From positions 4,807-68,806 of the forward strand of contig JAPKMW010000062.1 of assembly GCA_026645575.1 (NCBI GenBank): a DNA stretch of 64,000 bases. Direction: 5' to 3'. Each line of letters begins with the position of its first letter. The first letter of the stretch is position 1. Of the stretch, positions 36,479-46,567 are shown piece after piece. The translations under genes were made by a program, and so were the position numbers. This DNA comes from Caldilineaceae bacterium (lineage in GTDB: Bacteria > Chloroflexota > Anaerolineae > Caldilineales > Caldilineaceae). The notes below the pieces were generated by a model. It searched no databases. It worked only from the letters and a program-made list of their open reading frames with translations, and was not told the origin of the DNA.

Positions 36479-37572
36479 ACAGCATCAAGCGAATTACCGC
36501 CACTGCCTTTCGGCTGCCGATGGCAGGGTCGCTGCGCTGGGGCAAAGCCAGTGCGCTGGATGAAGTACGCCATGTGCTGGTCGAGGTTGAACTGAACGAT
36601 GGCGCCATCGGCATGGCCGAAGCGCCGCCGCGACCGACCATCTATGGCGAAACGGTCTACAGCATTCTCAGCATCATCGAACATGAACTGGGACCGCGCA
36701 TCCTCAACCAGCCCATCGAAAAAGTGGCGGCGCGGCTGGATGAGATCAAAAATAACCAGACCGCCAAAGGTGCGCTCGACATGGCGGTGCAAGACGCACT
36801 GGCCCATCAGCGCGGCATCTCCTTGGCGCAACATCTAGGCGCGACCGCCGACCGGGTCAAGGTTAGCTATATTCTCGGCATTGGCGATCGCGATACGGTG
36901 CTGGCCGAAGCGGAACGGGTCTTTGCCCAGGGGGTACGGGTACTCAAAGTCAAAGTGGGGCGCGATTGGAATGATGACATTGCACGCATTCATGACCTCC
37001 AAGCCATGTTCAAGGGCGAAATGGCGCTCTATGCCGACGCCAACGAATGTCTCGAAGCCGCCGAAGCCGCCGACAAACTGGCCTACTTGCGAGAGATTGG
37101 GTTGCTTTACTGTGAAGAGCCGCTGCCCGTCGAATTGATCGAGGAGCGGGCGACGCTCCGGCGCCAACAACGTTTGCCCATCATCGCCGATGACAGTTGC
37201 TTTAGTTATCGCGATCTCCAGCGGGAACTGGCGCTCGACACCTTTGACATTCTCAACATCAAGACCGCACGCACAGGTTATACCGAATCGCGCCGGATGT
37301 TGGCCGCTGCGCAGGCAAAGGGCAAAACCATTATGGTCGGTTCGCAGGCCAGCGCCAGTCTCGGCACGGTGCGCGCCGCCCTGTTCGCCGCCCTGCCCGG
37401 CATCGACCATCCCAGCGAACTCAGTTTCTTTTTGAAAGTCAAGGAAGATATTCTCAACGAACCTTTGTCACTCAGCGACGGCTATTTCGATGTCACGCGT
37501 TTCGCCGATGCGACGGTGGATCGTGATTTGTTGCAAAGCGCAGCCGTCGTGAGTAAGACAGTAAGACAGTAA
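36475..37572 (+). CDS. Enolase-superfamily enzyme (mandelate racemase / dipeptide-epimerase-like)
   Basis: 365 residues from the ATG 36475 that overlaps the previous stop codon. The capping domain (ITATAFRLPMAGSLRWGKAS) precedes a barrel with all the superfamily residues: KxK in VLKVKVGRDW, metal ligands in LYADANECL, YCEEPLP and IADDSC, and the second base Lys in ILNIKTARTG. That pattern (KxK, D, E, D, K) is the muconate-lactonising/dipeptide-epimerase subgroup. Possible reactions are L-Ala-D/L-Glu epimerisation or cycloisomerisation. Co-translation with a P-loop protein is notable. Confidence 0.85.
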   Translation: MNSIKRITATAFRLPMAGSLRWGKASALDEVRHVLVEVELNDGAIGMAEAPPRPTIYGETVYSILSIIEHELGPRILNQPIEKVAARLDEIKNNQTAKGALDMAVQDALAHQRGISLAQHLGATADRVKVSYILGIGDRDTVLAEAERVFAQGVRVLKVKVGRDWNDDIARIHDLQAMFKGEMALYADANECLEAAEAADKLAYLREIGLLYCEEPLPVELIEERATLRRQQRLPIIADDSCFSYRDLQRELALDTFDILNIKTARTGYTESRRMLAAAQAKGKTIMVGSQASASLGTVRAALFAALPGIDHPSELSFFLKVKEDILNEPLSLSDGYFDVTRFADATVDRDLLQSAAVVSKTVRQ

Positions 37573-37592
37573 GCCACGAAGACACCGTTTCT

Positions 37593-37670
37593 GCCCTGTG
37601 GGGGCGCTTGAATTTAGGTTGAGGAGAGCAATGAAATGGCCTCTAAGTTCAGGCATCCCTACGGGACAGG
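37593..37670. repeat. Inverted pair of degenerate dispersed repeat
   Basis: The left half (GGGGGCGCTTGAATTTAGG, ending 37618) and the right half read in reverse (GGGATGCCTGAACTTAGAGG) are both degenerate versions of the 27-bp element found at 8336-8362 and 61241-61267. They lie in the gap ahead of the membrane-protein gene. Confidence 0.5.
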
Positions 37671-37703
37671 TCGTAAATCTTACAGTTTAACAAGGAGTAC
37701 ACT

Positions 37704-38753
37704 ATGCAATCCCCCCTCTTTCGGTCCGGCCCATTATCAATCGGTGATCTGTTGGATTGGACGATTCGGCTCTATCGCGCCCGCTTTGGCAAGTTGTTGC
37801 TGACGGCGGCCATTTTTATGGTGCCATTGGGGCTGCTCTCTGGCATTATTACTGGGCAAACGATGACGAGCTATCTCACAATTTTTCTGGAGGCCATGCA
37901 AAACCCAGAGGCGATAGCCGATCCGACGGCGATTGCGCAAGCGCAGGGCAATTTGACAACCTTAAGCTATCTGCTCACCCCCATTGGCATTGCCATCAAC
38001 GGCCTGGTAACGCTGGCGCTGACGGTACAAGTCTTTGCAGCCATCCGCCAAGAAGAGATAGACGCATTGACCAGCATTCGCCAGGGGGCGCGCCGTTTCT
38101 GGCCGTGGGTCGGCATGACCTTTGCCACCTATGCCGCCTACATCGGCATCGGGGTGGTGGTCTTCATTCTCTTCTTTATCGGCGCCTTCTTCCTGGCGAT
38201 TGTCGCCGGCGGCTTTTTCGCCTTTTTTACGAACGGCGTCAACACAAGTGGGGGCGAACCGGGTTTTGCCACAATGGCGGGGCTGGTGGTTGGTGTTATC
38301 TGTGTCTATGCCGGCGCCCTCGCCATTTTTTTTGCTCCCTTCCTCTATGTCACCACGCGCTGGGCAGTGGCCGTGCCGCTGATGGTCGATCAGGGAATGG
38401 GGCCGTTAGAAGCGCTGGGGGAAAGCTGGCAGTTGACCAAAGGGCATATTCGCCACGCAATGGGCTTTGTCGTGCTGCTCTATCTCTTCTATGGCATCGT
38501 GTATATCGCTTTCATGGCGCTGGCCTTTGCCGCCTCCGGCTTCGCTCTCACCAGCGCCGGTTCAGACGTTGCCAGTGTGGCGATCTTCAGCATCGTTGGC
38601 GCCCTGGCCCCGCTCCTTTGGTTGCCGATTGCCACGGCAGGCTATGTGATGCTCTACTATGATTTGCGGATGCGCAAACAGGGTTATGATCTCGAATTGC
38701 GTATTGATGCATTGGAAGCCGAGGTCGCACGTGCCGCCAACCCCTCTACGTAG
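37704..38753 (+). CDS. Multi-pass membrane protein (GPDP-type membrane-domain family)
   Basis: 349 residues with about six membrane segments. The start SIGDLLDWTIRLYRARFGKLLLTAAIFMVPLGLL and the later ALGESWQLTKGHIRHAMGFVVLLYLFYG with the closing LYYDLRMRKQGYDLELRID are typical of the membrane domain shared with glycerophosphodiester phosphodiesterases, without the enzyme part. AAGGAG lies before the ATG. It heads a four-gene unit with DUF4129, DUF4350 and MoxR proteins, probably an envelope-associated complex. Confidence 0.75.
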   Translation: MQSPLFRSGPLSIGDLLDWTIRLYRARFGKLLLTAAIFMVPLGLLSGIITGQTMTSYLTIFLEAMQNPEAIADPTAIAQAQGNLTTLSYLLTPIGIAINGLVTLALTVQVFAAIRQEEIDALTSIRQGARRFWPWVGMTFATYAAYIGIGVVVFILFFIGAFFLAIVAGGFFAFFTNGVNTSGGEPGFATMAGLVVGVICVYAGALAIFFAPFLYVTTRWAVAVPLMVDQGMGPLEALGESWQLTKGHIRHAMGFVVLLYLFYGIVYIAFMALAFAASGFALTSAGSDVASVAIFSIVGALAPLLWLPIATAGYVMLYYDLRMRKQGYDLELRIDALEAEVARAANPST

Positions 38754-38787
38754 CCAACCGATTGTCACTAGCCCCGGGCAAATTTGG

Positions 38788-39771
38788 ATGCAAAAGGGGA
38801 AAAACATAGAACACAGATGGACGCGGCTCTTTTTCGCTGCTGCGCTGTGGTTGGTCGGGCTGTTGGTCTTTATGACATTGCTACCAGTCGGATTGCAAGC
38901 GCAAGCTGATGAAGCCATCACGCTGGCGGTTTACCAGGAAAAAGTAGCGGGTTGGCAAGCCGCGTTAGCCAAAGCCGACGACAATACGCAAGTGGCAGCC
39001 ATTCAAAAGGAAGCGGCGGCCATTCGCCAAGTGGCCCTGCCTTCCGGCAAAGTCATTGCCATTCAGCCACTCCTGGGTGATCCGGCAGAAGAACCCAGCG
39101 ACCGGGCGGTTGCGCAAGCACGGTTGGCCGTTGTCCAGCGCGAGTTAGCGGCGGCGGCCAACGATGAGACTGCCACCCGCCTGCTCTTGCTGCAAGAGAT
39201 TTTGGGCAGAGGGGACTTTGTGGAACAGGATTCGCTCTGGGATCGCTTTTGGCGCTGGGTGCGCTCCTGGCTGCCCCAGGTTGAAAGCCGGGAAGGTGGG
39301 GCAACGTCGATCTCCCCACTCTTACAAGTGATCGGCTGGGGGCTGTTGGTCGTTGGCGCCGTGCTGCTCATCTTCCTGTTGAGCTATTGGTTGCAAACCT
39401 TGTTGGGCCGCTTTATGGGCGGCGTAGAAAGACGGGGCGAGCGGGATGCCCATGCGCTACCCCAGACCGCCGACGAAGCGCGCAGCGCCGCCCACCGCTT
39501 GGCGAATGCCGGCAGCTATCGCGATGCCGTGCGCCAACTCTATCTCTCTGCGCTTCTATCACTACACGAACAAAACCTTATTACCTATCAACCGAGCGAC
39601 ACCAACCGCGAGGTGCTGACTGCTGTACGCAATCAACCGCAGATCTACCAACAGTTACAGCCGGTGGTCGCCACTTTTGATGATGTCTGGTACGGCGTTC
39701 ACGAGCCGGATCGCGCCACCTTTGACCGTTATGTCGCAGCCGTCGAACAGTTGGAAGGAAAGCCCGCATGA
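38788..39771 (+). CDS. DUF4129 membrane protein
   Basis: 327 residues from ATG 38788; a GTG at 38731, overlapping the previous gene, is an alternative start. A signal/membrane helix (LFFAAALWLVGLLVFMTLL) is followed by a helical extracytoplasmic region, one membrane helix (about 178-200) and a cytoplasmic C-terminal DUF4129 domain (AAHRLANAGSYRDAVRQLYLSALLSLHEQNLITYQPSDTNREVLTAV). In other bacteria this domain is found beside MoxR ATPases and transglutaminase-like proteins. Its last codons overlap the next start by four bases. Confidence 0.8.
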   Translation: MQKGKNIEHRWTRLFFAAALWLVGLLVFMTLLPVGLQAQADEAITLAVYQEKVAGWQAALAKADDNTQVAAIQKEAAAIRQVALPSGKVIAIQPLLGDPAEEPSDRAVAQARLAVVQRELAAAANDETATRLLLLQEILGRGDFVEQDSLWDRFWRWVRSWLPQVESREGGATSISPLLQVIGWGLLVVGAVLLIFLLSYWLQTLLGRFMGGVERRGERDAHALPQTADEARSAAHRLANAGSYRDAVRQLYLSALLSLHEQNLITYQPSDTNREVLTAVRNQPQIYQQLQPVVATFDDVWYGVHEPDRATFDRYVAAVEQLEGKPA

Positions 39772-40958
39772 TGTCAACAGGTCGGGCGACCGGTCGCATC
39801 CAACTTTTGCTCGCACTGGGATTGGTGCTTGTGCTGGTGGCGTTTATTCTCTTGCAAGGGGGGGAGCAGGCGCCTGAACCCTTTGATCCCTCATCCTCCG
39901 CGCCAACAGGGTTGCGGGCGCTCTGGCTCTGGTTGGAAGCGATGGGTTATAGTGTCGAGCGCAACGATGGAGCCGCCTTTGCCATGCCAGAGGAAAGCGC
40001 ACTACTCTTGGTCTTTCCCAACCCGCTGCCCTACAATGAGGACGAAGCGGATCAGTTGCAACACTGGGTGGAAGCCGGCGGCACGTTGGTGTTGGTTGGT
40101 CTTGATCCACAAGAAGAGGCGTTGCGGGAACGTTTCTTGGTTGATAGCGGTGCGCCGGTCACAGCGCTCTTTGCCAATGTCGATCAGCAGCAGCCGCTAT
40201 TCCCCGATCTAGCCGAACCCATTGCGTTGACCGCCAATGCACCAACCCTGGATCTGCGCAACGCGCCAACAACCATCTCCGTCCTGGCGACCAGGGACGG
40301 GCAGACTACACTAGCGTTGCAACCGCTGGGCAATGGGGTGATCTGGCATCTCAGCCTCTATCACAGCCTGACCAACGAACAGTTGCGCGATCCAAACCAG
40401 GCGACCATCGTCCCCGCGCTCTTGCGCCATGTCCCGGCAGGTGGTCGGATTGTCTTCGATACCTATCACCGCTTTGGCCCTGATCTGACCACCGACTTGG
40501 AAATCCGTTCGCTTCAGGATTGGCTTTATGGGACGGCACTGGGCTGGGCGACGCTCTGTGTAGTGGCAGTGACGCTGCTCTTCCTGGCGCTGCAAGGGGT
40601 GCGCCTGGGGCCGCCCTTGCCGGCGCGTGAAGAGTTGCGGCGGCGAGAAGCGGCAGAATTTGTAACAGCAATGGCGAACCTGTTGCGCCGTGGACAGCAG
40701 CGCGCCTTTGTCGCGGCCCATCACAAACGGCGGCTCAAACGGGCATTGGGGCGCGCGCTCACGATCAGCCCGGATCTGGCGGATGACGCCTTTTTGCGCC
40801 AGGCGCAACAGGTGGATGACCGGCTTTCTGCTGAAGAGAAAGAACAATTAGCAACGATCTTTCAGACGCTCACCGGCACAATCGACGAACCGACCTTGAT
40901 CAAGACGGTTAGTCAGGTTGATCCGCTGTTAGCGCGCTATCAACGCAAGAGGAGTTAA
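39768..40958 (+). CDS. DUF4350 membrane protein
   Basis: 396 residues. An N-terminal helix (IQLLLALGLVLVLVAFILL) leads into an extracytoplasmic GATase/ABC-type_uncharacterised-like domain (GLRALWLWLEAMGYSVERN ... WVEAGGTLVLVGLDPQ), then a second membrane helix near 255-275 and a cytoplasmic helical tail rich in Arg (RREAAEFVTAMANLLRRGQQ). This is the DUF4350 architecture. Overlaps the DUF4129 gene by ATGA and is followed by moxR with a 9-base gap. Confidence 0.78.
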   Translation: MMSTGRATGRIQLLLALGLVLVLVAFILLQGGEQAPEPFDPSSSAPTGLRALWLWLEAMGYSVERNDGAAFAMPEESALLLVFPNPLPYNEDEADQLQHWVEAGGTLVLVGLDPQEEALRERFLVDSGAPVTALFANVDQQQPLFPDLAEPIALTANAPTLDLRNAPTTISVLATRDGQTTLALQPLGNGVIWHLSLYHSLTNEQLRDPNQATIVPALLRHVPAGGRIVFDTYHRFGPDLTTDLEIRSLQDWLYGTALGWATLCVVAVTLLFLALQGVRLGPPLPAREELRRREAAEFVTAMANLLRRGQQRAFVAAHHKRRLKRALGRALTISPDLADDAFLRQAQQVDDRLSAEEKEQLATIFQTLTGTIDEPTLIKTVSQVDPLLARYQRKRS

Positions 40959-40967
40959 GGGGACAAT

Positions 40968-41915
<948 letters not shown>

Positions 41916-42005
41916 CTATCCAACCCTATATTCATCTAAGAAGGCGGCGGTTGGTTTCATCAAAGATTTTTGCTGCACACAACGTCTGTCTATTATAATA
42001 AAGCA

Positions 42006-42383
42006 ATGACAACCATTACCCTTGAACTACCTGAGCAGTTGGCTGCTGAAATAGAACCATTGCGTGAAGATCTGCCGGTTTTACTTGCCATCACTCGTCA
42101 TCTCTTTCGTCCGGCGAGTGACGGCAACACCCATACCACAGCAATTTACCGCGCCTATAAACAGTTCTTTGATTTTTTGGCGGCTGCCCCTTCCCCTGAA
42201 CGCATCTTACGCTTCGTGGCATCTCCGCAGGCGCAGGAGCGTGTTCAAATGCTCCTTGATAAGCATGGCGAGGGCGAGTTAAGTCCCGAAGAGCAAGCGG
42301 AATTGCGGGTCTATGCCCAGATCAACGAAATCATCAACCTAAAAAAAGCCGAAGCAGCCTTTGCGCTTGCTCAATCGACCTAA
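42006..42383 (+). CDS. Small protein upstream of HNH nuclease gene, possibly antitoxin-like
   Basis: 125 residues from ATG 42006. The start TTITLELPEQLAAEIEPLREDLPVLLAIT resembles short beta-strand/helix DNA-binding or regulatory proteins often encoded directly before HNH or PIN proteins; the rest is helical with a Glu-rich tail. Family not certain. Ends seven bases before the HNH pseudogene, so the two were probably co-transcribed. Confidence 0.6.
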   Translation: MTTITLELPEQLAAEIEPLREDLPVLLAITRHLFRPASDGNTHTTAIYRAYKQFFDFLAAAPSPERILRFVASPQAQERVQMLLDKHGEGELSPEEQAELRVYAQINEIINLKKAEAAFALAQST

Positions 42384-42389
42384 TGTGAC

Positions 42390-42863
42390 ATGGCTCGTCA
42401 ACATATCCCGGCCGCGCTCAGAAACGTTGTGAATATTGCCAAATCCCTGATGCCTATGTCACACTGGCACACCACGTTGATCACATTCTACCTTTGCGGC
42501 ATGGCGGGGCAACGACCGAAGATAACCTGGCTTATGCCTGCTTTGATTGTAATTTCAGTAGTCCGCAGTCCTAAGTCCTGAGTCCAAAGTCAGGCTCGAT
42601 AGCGTTGCGGTCTACTGAATTTGGACAAAGGCACTAACATCGCGGCACTTGATCCATTGACAGGCCATCTCGCGCGCCTCTTCAATCCGCGTCTGAATGA
42701 GTGGAAAACCCATTTCACGCTAGAAGATGGCTATATTCTTGGACTGGATGAGATTGGTCGTGCAACGGTAGAATTTCTCCGTTTCAATCACGAAGTTCGT
42801 CTGCGCCAACGTCGCATCCTGATTGCGGCGAATGTTTATCGAATAGCAAACAATTCATCCTAA
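42390..42863 (+). pseudogene. HNH endonuclease gene broken by a 62-bp insertion and an upstream frameshift
   Basis: Pieces in three frames spell one HNH protein: MARQHIPAALR (42390 frame), then RCEYCQIPDAYVTLAHHVDHILPLRHGG and NLAYACFDCN (frame of 42425-42553), then LDKGTNIAALDPLTGHLARLFNP to the TAA at 42861-42863. The zinc CxxC and HHVDH of the HNH motif are intact. The first break near 42420 needs one missing base or a small deletion; the second is an insertion at 42556-42617 flanked by AATTT, removal of which restores DCNLDKG exactly. Confidence 0.8.
42556..42617. mobile_element. 62-bp MITE-like insertion with terminal inverted repeats and 5-bp target duplication
   Basis: Ends CAGTAGTCCGCA and TGCGGTCTACTG are inverted repeats with 11 of 12 positions paired. 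It is flanked on both sides by AATTT (42551-42555 and 42618-42622), and deleting the element plus one AATTT restores an unbroken HNH reading frame. It is far too small to encode a transposase, so it must be mobilised in trans. Confidence 0.85.
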
Positions 42864-42943
42864 AACCATTACGCTGAAAGGGTCTCCATTGATCTATGAA
42901 GACGCTTTCAGCGGAATAAACAACTTTTTGCGTAACTACACAG

Positions 42944-42987
42944 CCCGCTCCTAGCCACACCCCCGCGGGGGTGTGGCTAGGAGCGGG
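42944..42987. repeat. REP-like palindrome family, copy C (44 bp, perfect)
   Basis: Perfect palindrome with half-site CCCGCTCCTAGCCACACC and CCCG at its centre. Left flank GTAACTACACAG and right flank CAGTTACC correspond to the flanks of copies A and D. It lies between the HNH remnant and a minus-strand gene. Confidence 0.85.
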
Positions 42988-43034
42988 TAGCCTGAGCAGT
43001 TACCTTTTTGCTTGATTACTTTGGCTTATTCCAA

Positions 43035-43553
43035 CTACACCTTCGTAATCGGAATGTCTTGTGAATCACCGGAGGAAGTGGGCGGTTTGGGGGTTGACTG
43101 GGCCGACTCCGCTGACTTGCGTTGCAGTTCGCCGGCCAGTTTGTCGAGCTGCTCGGACAACACCCGCAAGCCTTTGGCCAGGCCGCTTGCCAATTCATGG
43201 CTGGCCGGACTAGTGCGAATCCGCTCACCAACCGAATCGGCCACATCTTCGGCCTTGTGCAAAAATTCTTTGGCTTGATCAGTTTCGCTCAACTTGCGTA
43301 GACCACGTTCCAGTCCAGTTATCAGTGAGACGACACCGGTTTTTACATCTTGCTCCAGCCGCTTGCGCTCTTCGCTCTCCCAGGCGGTCTGGACAACCTC
43401 GGCAAATTTCGACCCCAGTCGATTCAGTTCATCCATCAACTCCTGGGTGCCCTGCGCTTTTTGTTGATTGTTTGTCGTTTGGCTACCGCTGGTGTTCCCG
43501 GTCGTGTTGGCGTCGCCGGGTGCGCCTTGGCTTTGTTGTTTGTTCTCTTCCAT
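43035..43553 (-). CDS. Coiled helical acidic protein, unknown
   Basis: 172 residues from ATG 43553 (AAGGACGG upstream). A Gln/Asn/Thr-rich N-terminus (about 1-35) is followed by long amphipathic helices (ELMDELNRLGSKFAEVVQTAWESEERKRLEQDV; KEFLHKAEDVADSVGERI; LAKGLRVLSEQLDKLAGELQ), like phasin or apolipoprotein-type proteins, and a Pro/Ser-rich tail. No membrane helix. Function unknown. Confidence 0.65.
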   Translation of the reverse strand: MEENKQQSQGAPGDANTTGNTSGSQTTNNQQKAQGTQELMDELNRLGSKFAEVVQTAWESEERKRLEQDVKTGVVSLITGLERGLRKLSETDQAKEFLHKAEDVADSVGERIRTSPASHELASGLAKGLRVLSEQLDKLAGELQRKSAESAQSTPKPPTSSGDSQDIPITKV

Positions 43554-43730
43554 AAATCCCGTCCTTGCTTGACAGCAGGTCTTTATACAGTTGGTGCGTT
43601 CCCCTAGCATGATACCGGATGCCGGCGGCAACGCAACGTAGGCTCTCTCGCAATTCACTACGCAAGTGGCGGCTGAAAGTTTCAACGCTGGAACACAGAT
43701 CGGGCAGATTTAGTGAATTCCGGCACATGA

Positions 43731-46541
43731 TTATTGGTCAAAGGGGAGCGGAAGCGCATCACCAGCCGGCGCATCAGCAAGCGTGAGCGGAAGACGAACG
43801 CCGGATTGGGGAACATACAACCCCACCCGCAAAATAGCAGTAGCGCCGGCAGTGGGGGGAATGGTCAAGGTGTGGCGCGTCACTAGATACTCGCCCGGTT
43901 GCCAACTGCCGGTTGGCGCCGCTTCCGTGGCGGTTTGGGGCGCATCATCAGACTGCGCCAGGGTGATACCGGTGGCGTCATCTAGATGGACAAAGATGTG
44001 ATGGGGCGGCAAGAGTGGTTGCAACACTTGCCAGTAGAGGATTACCGTCAGTTGATCACCCTGCCGTTGCTGGTCATAGCCCAGCAGTTGAACGTGTGCG
44101 CCGAATTGGGCCGGCTGCGGGAGCGGCGTGGGTGGCGATGGTAGGGTAAAGTTAGCCTGGCGTTGATAGAGCTGAACCTTGCCAAGCGCAACAGGCGGCT
44201 GTTTCACACCGGAAGTTGGATCCAACAACCCGGTCACCAATTGATAGTCGCCAGAGCCAACGGTTGCCGGGATGGTAAAGTCCAGCGGTGTTTGCACCAA
44301 TGCATCGTCCGGCCACTGCGAAAGGGGATACGCAGGCAACGGCCACCCTTCCCAACCGGCCACACCGGCCCCGTTCCGATCCAGTAGACTGACATAGAGA
44401 TGGCGGTCGGTCAACGCGTCTGCACCCTTTTGCCAAAACAATGTGAGCGAGAGGTCAGTACCGGCCATGATCACGGCATCCCCGCCACTATGACCAAGCA
44501 AGGCGACGCCTTCCATCAACACCGGTTCGACCAGTAGAAATTGGATCGGTAGACGGTATGGTGGAACCGGGACAGTTGGCGTGGTAAGCGTAATGGTTGT
44601 TAGTGGCAACAAAGTCGCAGTCGGATCGGCGCCATTGATCGGTTTGCGCAGCGTCTCTGTCGTCTCAACCAAACCGATAACCAGTTGATAATCACCCGGC
44701 GGCAGCCCTGGGGGAACCAGCAAACCGACCTGTTCCATAACCCAATCACCCTGGCGTTCAGTGGCAAAAGCGCCGAGCGCAGCATAGTCGCGGTAGGCCC
44801 AGGTCAGCCCATCTTTTTGCAAGCGCAAGGTGACGCCAACCATTGGCAACGCCCCTTGACGACGCCAGCCAAGCGCAACGATCAGTGGGGCGTTCGCCGC
44901 CGGCAGCATCGTTGTGTTGACGCCAGCGCTCACTAATTGCACAGCGCCCCAGTCGTAGGTGAGTGCAGTCATCGCCATTGGGCGACGACGATGCCAGGCA
45001 TCCAGGTGCGTGGTGGCGCTGACCCACTGCTGGGCGAAATTGACAGCGCGTCCGTTCAAGTAATTTGTCATCTCATCGGGCAATGTGCTGCCAATGGAAC
45101 GTAAGGAGGGCAGCCAGAGCATTCCACGCGCCAGCGCTTCATCAAGTTGCTGCGCCACTGTCGCATCCCAGACGACCGAACGATCGCTCAGCAAGTGGAT
45201 TTGTGGCCCGGCGCTGGCGGTGAGACCGGTTTGCGGTGCATAGGCGCGCCAGAAGCCGACCTGCCAGGGAAAGGTGGCGATCATGGTATCATTGTCACTG
45301 CCCTGTTGGATAATCTGGCGAATCAGCGGTCGGTAGTCATCGCTTTGATACCGGGGCAAGGTATAGAAAACCCATACGCCAACCGCCGCCGTTGTAATGA
45401 GCAGAGAGACCGCGATGACACGCACGATTTGCCAGCCTTGGTGCTGCTGCCCGAAGTCATCCAAGGCGCTGCTCAACAGAAAGAGCCAATAAGGCAGCAC
45501 AAAGAGCAAAAGCCGCTCACCGCCGGTGGGGAAAAAAGGATAGAATTGGTTGACCAGAAAGGCGGCAGCAAATGGCACGACAAAACACAGCCATAGTAAA
45601 CTTTGGGCCATTGCGACTTGCGGCTGTGCCGCCTTGTTGCGCCGACCCCACAACGACCAGGCTAGCAAACCCAAGGCGCTGATCAACGCCAGCCACGGCA
45701 GCGGTGTCAACGGCAAGGGAAAAGGTAAGTGGCCGCTGGAAAAAGCCAGCAAGTAACGGGTCAAATAGGCCCACGGCGCCAGCGCTACATCTTGATCCGA
45801 ACGAATTTTATCATCAACATAGCGTAGGAGAATCTGCGCCGTATAGATGACCCAGGGTAAATAGAGCAGCCCAACCAGCAGATCCGCCAGCACAAACCGG
45901 AGCAGAGGCAAGCGCGCTTTGCGCAAAGTCCAGACCACCCAAACGAACTGGGCCAGCAACAAGAAGGCCAAATAGTAGAGGGTATAGAGTGCGGCGGTAG
46001 CGGCAATGACATAGGCGGTCAGCCAGAGACGTGCGCTTTTGCCATGATTGACCGCCAGCACCCAGCGCCAGCAACAGAGCGTTGTCGCCAGGCTAAGCGT
46101 CAGCGCAAGACCATACATGCGCACTTCCTGGCTATAGTAGAGATAGAAGGGATTGAATACCAACAGCACCAGCAACAGTAAGCTGGGTTGTCGCCGTGCG
46201 CCCCAAAGACTCTGCGCCAGGGCAACAGCCAGGAAAAGCACAGGCACGGCAAGCAGAACAGAAAAGAGGCGCAACAGCAATGGTGATGGCGTTCCCCATA
46301 GCGTTACCCAGCCATGCAACAAGAGATAGTAGAGGGGCGGATGGATGTCATTGGCGGTCAACCAAAGCAGGCGCGTCACGGATGCGGTGGCAAAGTAGAC
46401 ACTATACCCCTCATCTGCCCAGAGCGGTTGCCAGGTCAAACGCCCCAACCGGAGGAGAATGCCCAGCAGTAACAAGAAGGGTAGCGCCAACGCGGCAGAT
46501 TGGGAAAGGCGCGCGGCGAAGGCGGACGGGGTGCTACGCAC
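43731..46541 (-). CDS. Multi-pass glycosyltransferase, PMT/ArnT-type (GT39-like)
   Basis: 936 residues. The first 480 have about 11 membrane helices. The first loop has the catalytic acidic pair in PLWADEGYSVYFA and the loop motif NDIHPPLYYLLLHGW, both diagnostic of dolichyl/undecaprenyl-phosphate-sugar glycosyltransferases. The remaining 450 residues form extracytoplasmic beta-rich modules with two or three repeats of a theme (YQLVIGLVE; YQLVTGLLDP; VQLLGYDQQRQGDQLTVILYWQ). It probably glycosylates surface polymers or proteins. Adjacent genes encode SH3b lipoproteins, consistent with envelope function. Confidence 0.82.
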   Translation of the reverse strand: MRSTPSAFAARLSQSAALALPFLLLLGILLRLGRLTWQPLWADEGYSVYFATASVTRLLWLTANDIHPPLYYLLLHGWVTLWGTPSPLLLRLFSVLLAVPVLFLAVALAQSLWGARRQPSLLLLVLLVFNPFYLYYSQEVRMYGLALTLSLATTLCCWRWVLAVNHGKSARLWLTAYVIAATAALYTLYYLAFLLLAQFVWVVWTLRKARLPLLRFVLADLLVGLLYLPWVIYTAQILLRYVDDKIRSDQDVALAPWAYLTRYLLAFSSGHLPFPLPLTPLPWLALISALGLLAWSLWGRRNKAAQPQVAMAQSLLWLCFVVPFAAAFLVNQFYPFFPTGGERLLLFVLPYWLFLLSSALDDFGQQHQGWQIVRVIAVSLLITTAAVGVWVFYTLPRYQSDDYRPLIRQIIQQGSDNDTMIATFPWQVGFWRAYAPQTGLTASAGPQIHLLSDRSVVWDATVAQQLDEALARGMLWLPSLRSIGSTLPDEMTNYLNGRAVNFAQQWVSATTHLDAWHRRRPMAMTALTYDWGAVQLVSAGVNTTMLPAANAPLIVALGWRRQGALPMVGVTLRLQKDGLTWAYRDYAALGAFATERQGDWVMEQVGLLVPPGLPPGDYQLVIGLVETTETLRKPINGADPTATLLPLTTITLTTPTVPVPPYRLPIQFLLVEPVLMEGVALLGHSGGDAVIMAGTDLSLTLFWQKGADALTDRHLYVSLLDRNGAGVAGWEGWPLPAYPLSQWPDDALVQTPLDFTIPATVGSGDYQLVTGLLDPTSGVKQPPVALGKVQLYQRQANFTLPSPPTPLPQPAQFGAHVQLLGYDQQRQGDQLTVILYWQVLQPLLPPHHIFVHLDDATGITLAQSDDAPQTATEAAPTGSWQPGEYLVTRHTLTIPPTAGATAILRVGLYVPQSGVRLPLTLADAPAGDALPLPFDQ

Positions 46542-46567
46542 GGTCGGGGTCCGGTGACACTGACGCC

